Of a stretch of 64,000 bases of DNA, positions 61,966-64,000 are shown piece after piece. Both the position numbers and the translations under genes were made by a program. This DNA comes from Methylotenera_A aquatica (lineage in GTDB: Bacteria; Pseudomonadota; Gammaproteobacteria; Burkholderiales; Methylophilaceae): positions 372,001 to 436,000 of the forward strand of contig OZ271846.1 in assembly GCA_965601485.1 (NCBI GenBank). The letters are read 5' to 3'. Position 1 is the stretch's first letter, and each line of letters begins with the position of its first letter. The notes under the pieces were generated by a model, which saw only the letters and a list, made by a program, of their open reading frames with translations, ran no database searches and was not told the origin of the DNA.

Positions 61966-63240
61966 ATGACCAATACCATAGAGCATAACGAAAAGCAACA
62001 AAACCCAACCGATGAGATGGGGCTACGCGACGGGTCACATAAAACCAGTATTGATCAAGCCTACACTGCCAGAAAAAATTGGGGTGCAATGCTATTTATG
62101 TTGGCGATTCCACTGTTATTCGGCAGTGCAGGCTATTTCGCATATTCTAGCTATCAAGCCCACCTGCTAACCAGCAAAGCGGAACAAAAGTCACATAAAT
62201 TTACCGCAGAAAACACCATTAAGCCAATGGGTGTCGAAGGCGAAGGTACGCTGCTTAAACCAGCAGAAATGCAGGGTCAGACAACACCGATGCCTGATAA
62301 TACAAATGTGGGTGTTACACCGATAGGCGTAATACCCAATAATCAACCAATGCAACATGGGCAAACTGTTACAGTTAAACCAAACCCAAACCCAAGCCCA
62401 AGCCGCTATGATGCTGCCATTCTGCCAGACCAAGGCGAGTCGCAATTAGCTGTAGCAACAGGTACTGTTAATCAAGGTCTGTACAACCAAAACACAAACA
62501 ACAGTAGGGTAGCAAGACCCCTGAGCCAAGAAGTTGAAACTGAGGGTACGTTCGACAGATCTGCTCGCTCCAACCCAGACGGTATGCAATTAACACCTAC
62601 CTACACGCCTAAAACCAAGGCAAGGTTACTGGGGAACCGCAATTACGTGCTAGCCAAAGGCAATGCCTTTGATTGCGCACTCGATACTGCAATCAATTCC
62701 TCTAACCCAGGTATGGTGACTTGCACCACGACCAGTAATAGTTACTCAGACAATGGCAAAGTGGTGCTAGTCGAACGTGGCTCATTGCTTACAGGTGAAT
62801 ATACGGGGCTTAAGCATGGCGATACTAGATTACGTGTGTTGTGGGACAGAATCAAAACACCTGAGGGCGTGGTGATTGAACTAGATTCATTGGGTACAGA
62901 TTCGCTCGGTCGCGGTGGTTTTAATGGGGATGTAGATAAGCATTGGTTGGAGCGTATTGGCTCAGCGTTCTTGATGTCCAGCTTTAAAGACTTGGTTGCC
63001 TATGAAACCGCTAAAAATAGCAATGCCAGCAGCAATATTGCCAGCGCAAGTTTCTCAAACACCCAATCCGCAGGCAATGACTTGGCCAGCCAAGTATTGA
63101 AACAAAGTATCAATATTCCGCCCACGCTCACTAAAAACCAAGGCGAACGCGTAGCGATTGTGGTGGCGCGTGATTTAGATTTTAGTGAGGTGTATCGATT
63201 AGAAGCCGATGGCAGCATGAGCATTAGGGATAATCAATAA
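61966..63240 (+). CDS. virB10: VirB10 channel protein
   Basis: The 424-residue protein has an N-terminal membrane helix (about 38-58), a proline-rich linker (about 70-150) and the C-terminal beta-barrel core with GTFIDCALDTAI-like AKGNAFDCALDTAINSSN and GERVAIVVARDLDFSEVY. It spans both membranes and links the ATPases to the outer ring. It starts two bases after virB9, and its stop overlaps virB11 by one base. Confidence 0.92.
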   Translation: MTNTIEHNEKQQNPTDEMGLRDGSHKTSIDQAYTARKNWGAMLFMLAIPLLFGSAGYFAYSSYQAHLLTSKAEQKSHKFTAENTIKPMGVEGEGTLLKPAEMQGQTTPMPDNTNVGVTPIGVIPNNQPMQHGQTVTVKPNPNPSPSRYDAAILPDQGESQLAVATGTVNQGLYNQNTNNSRVARPLSQEVETEGTFDRSARSNPDGMQLTPTYTPKTKARLLGNRNYVLAKGNAFDCALDTAINSSNPGMVTCTTTSNSYSDNGKVVLVERGSLLTGEYTGLKHGDTRLRVLWDRIKTPEGVVIELDSLGTDSLGRGGFNGDVDKHWLERIGSAFLMSSFKDLVAYETAKNSNASSNIASASFSNTQSAGNDLASQVLKQSINIPPTLTKNQGERVAIVVARDLDFSEVYRLEADGSMSIRDNQ

Positions 63241-64000
63241 TGCCTGACGATATTCAACCTACTAAAAATCAACAAGGTCAAGCTGATTTAGTGCAACACC
63301 ACCAAGCTATAGGAAATGCGTTTCAAGAGTATGAAATAAAAGGCGATGAAACCTTACGCCTGCTACTAGAGCCAATTACGCAATATCTCAATGAAGACGG
63401 TGTGACCGATATTTTTGTGAATAAGCCGTATGAAATTATCGTTAAAAATGAAAAAGGCCGAAAAAAGATAAAAGCACCCTCGCTGAGCTTGGCACATCTT
63501 GAACAAATTGCGGTGGCGGTAGGGAATTACAGCAATCAAGGCATCAATAAGTCAGCACCTATTATTTCTGCCAACTTGCCGAACGATGAGCGTATTCAAG
63601 TGGTGCTGCCACCAGTTGTGCAAAAAGGCTTGGTCAACCTATCTATTCGTAAACCCATGGTGTTAACTAAAACCATGATTGAATATGAAGCCGATGCGCT
63701 GTTTTCAGAAACGGTGTGGTTACGGCCGCGCGAAATGTCCTTTGATGCGCATGGCTTTAATGAAGCCGATTTTAGTGAATCTTACTCGGCTCAAGCCATG
63801 AGCAAATTAAGCAAAGCCGATTTGCGTTTAATGGATTTACTCGAAGACAAACACTTTGGTCAATTCTTCATTGAAGCGGTCAAGGCCGATAAAAATATCG
63901 GTATTGTTGGCGAAACGGGCTCAGGCAAAACCACTTTTTCTAAAATGCTGTGTCAGTCGATACCGCAACATGAGTCGATTATTACCATTGAAGATGCACG
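63240..64000 (+). CDS. virB11: VirB11-type ATPase (partial, runs off the window)
   Basis: The frame starts at ATG 63240 and is open to the window edge (253 full codons). It has the N-terminal domain (ITQYLNEDGVTDIFVNKPYEI), and Walker A GETGSGKTTFSK (about 224-235), as in VirB11/TrbB hexameric ATPases. The rest, including Walker B, is outside the window. Confidence 0.93.
   Translation, partial: MPDDIQPTKNQQGQADLVQHHQAIGNAFQEYEIKGDETLRLLLEPITQYLNEDGVTDIFVNKPYEIIVKNEKGRKKIKAPSLSLAHLEQIAVAVGNYSNQGINKSAPIISANLPNDERIQVVLPPVVQKGLVNLSIRKPMVLTKTMIEYEADALFSETVWLRPREMSFDAHGFNEADFSESYSAQAMSKLSKADLRLMDLLEDKHFGQFFIEAVKADKNIGIVGETGSGKTTFSKMLCQSIPQHESIITIEDA

Overview
The window looks like the chromosome of a moderately AT-rich betaproteobacterium. 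Gene content and order (cytochrome oxidase cluster with a DUF2244 gene, a small assembly protein and a twin-transmembrane protein; a DUF3683-type FAD/Fe-S oxidoreductase; secF-secD-yajC-tgt) fit the Nitrosomonadales, perhaps a Methylophilaceae methylotroph such as Methylotenera. That placement is from memory of gene neighbourhoods; no marker was searched.

Positions 1-48,000 are ordinary core chromosome. From the left: the end of a LemA gene, two TPM-domain genes and an unknown secreted protein; proS and a lytic transglycosylase; a DUF1097 membrane protein; queA and tRNA-Leu; the aa3-type oxidase cluster (coxB, ctaD, small protein, ctaG, ctaE, SURF1, a thioredoxin-fold protein, ctaA, ctaB), which supplies oxidase subunits, copper insertion and heme A; tRNA-Arg, cytochrome c5 and apaH; two acyltransferases resembling an ornithine-lipid pair; a PfkB kinase, a TetR regulator and a gene broken by one stop codon; hemJ and a TlpA protein; a giant FAD/Fe-S oxidoreductase; a phytase-like/membrane/zinc-ribbon fusion; pyrD; a GST; clpA-clpS; a CorC-like protein; secF-secD-yajC-tgt; pssA; leuA with a long leader; an EamA transporter; a HAD phosphatase; a CcsA-like protein; ffh and tRNA-Lys.

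From tRNA-Lys (47,996-48,071) to the window end lies an integrative conjugative element, entered at its integrase end and not finished here. It has a tyrosine integrase with a DUF4224 partner, an XRE-type repressor, ParA/ParB, and a P-type (VirB) type IV secretion operon: virB1, B2, B3, an HTH replication-like gene, B4, trbM, B5, eexN, B6, B8, B9, B10 and B11 (cut off). A toxin-antitoxin pair lies on the opposite strand between eexN and virB6.

The most interesting signals are in this element. Four copies of the palindrome TAGATATATCTA overlap the predicted promoters of both the integrase and parA, on the two sides of the repressor gene, and look like one switch linking excision to partition. 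Between virB3 and virB4, right after the HTH gene, five ~27-bp repeats at about 33-bp spacing flank a perfect DnaA box, which looks like an iteron replication origin inside the transfer operon. VirB5 and EexN end in nearly the same 20-residue tail. In the core region, notable points are a leucine-rich leader with competing hairpins before leuA, a Tgt with a ~40-residue insertion, and the nonsense-interrupted gene.
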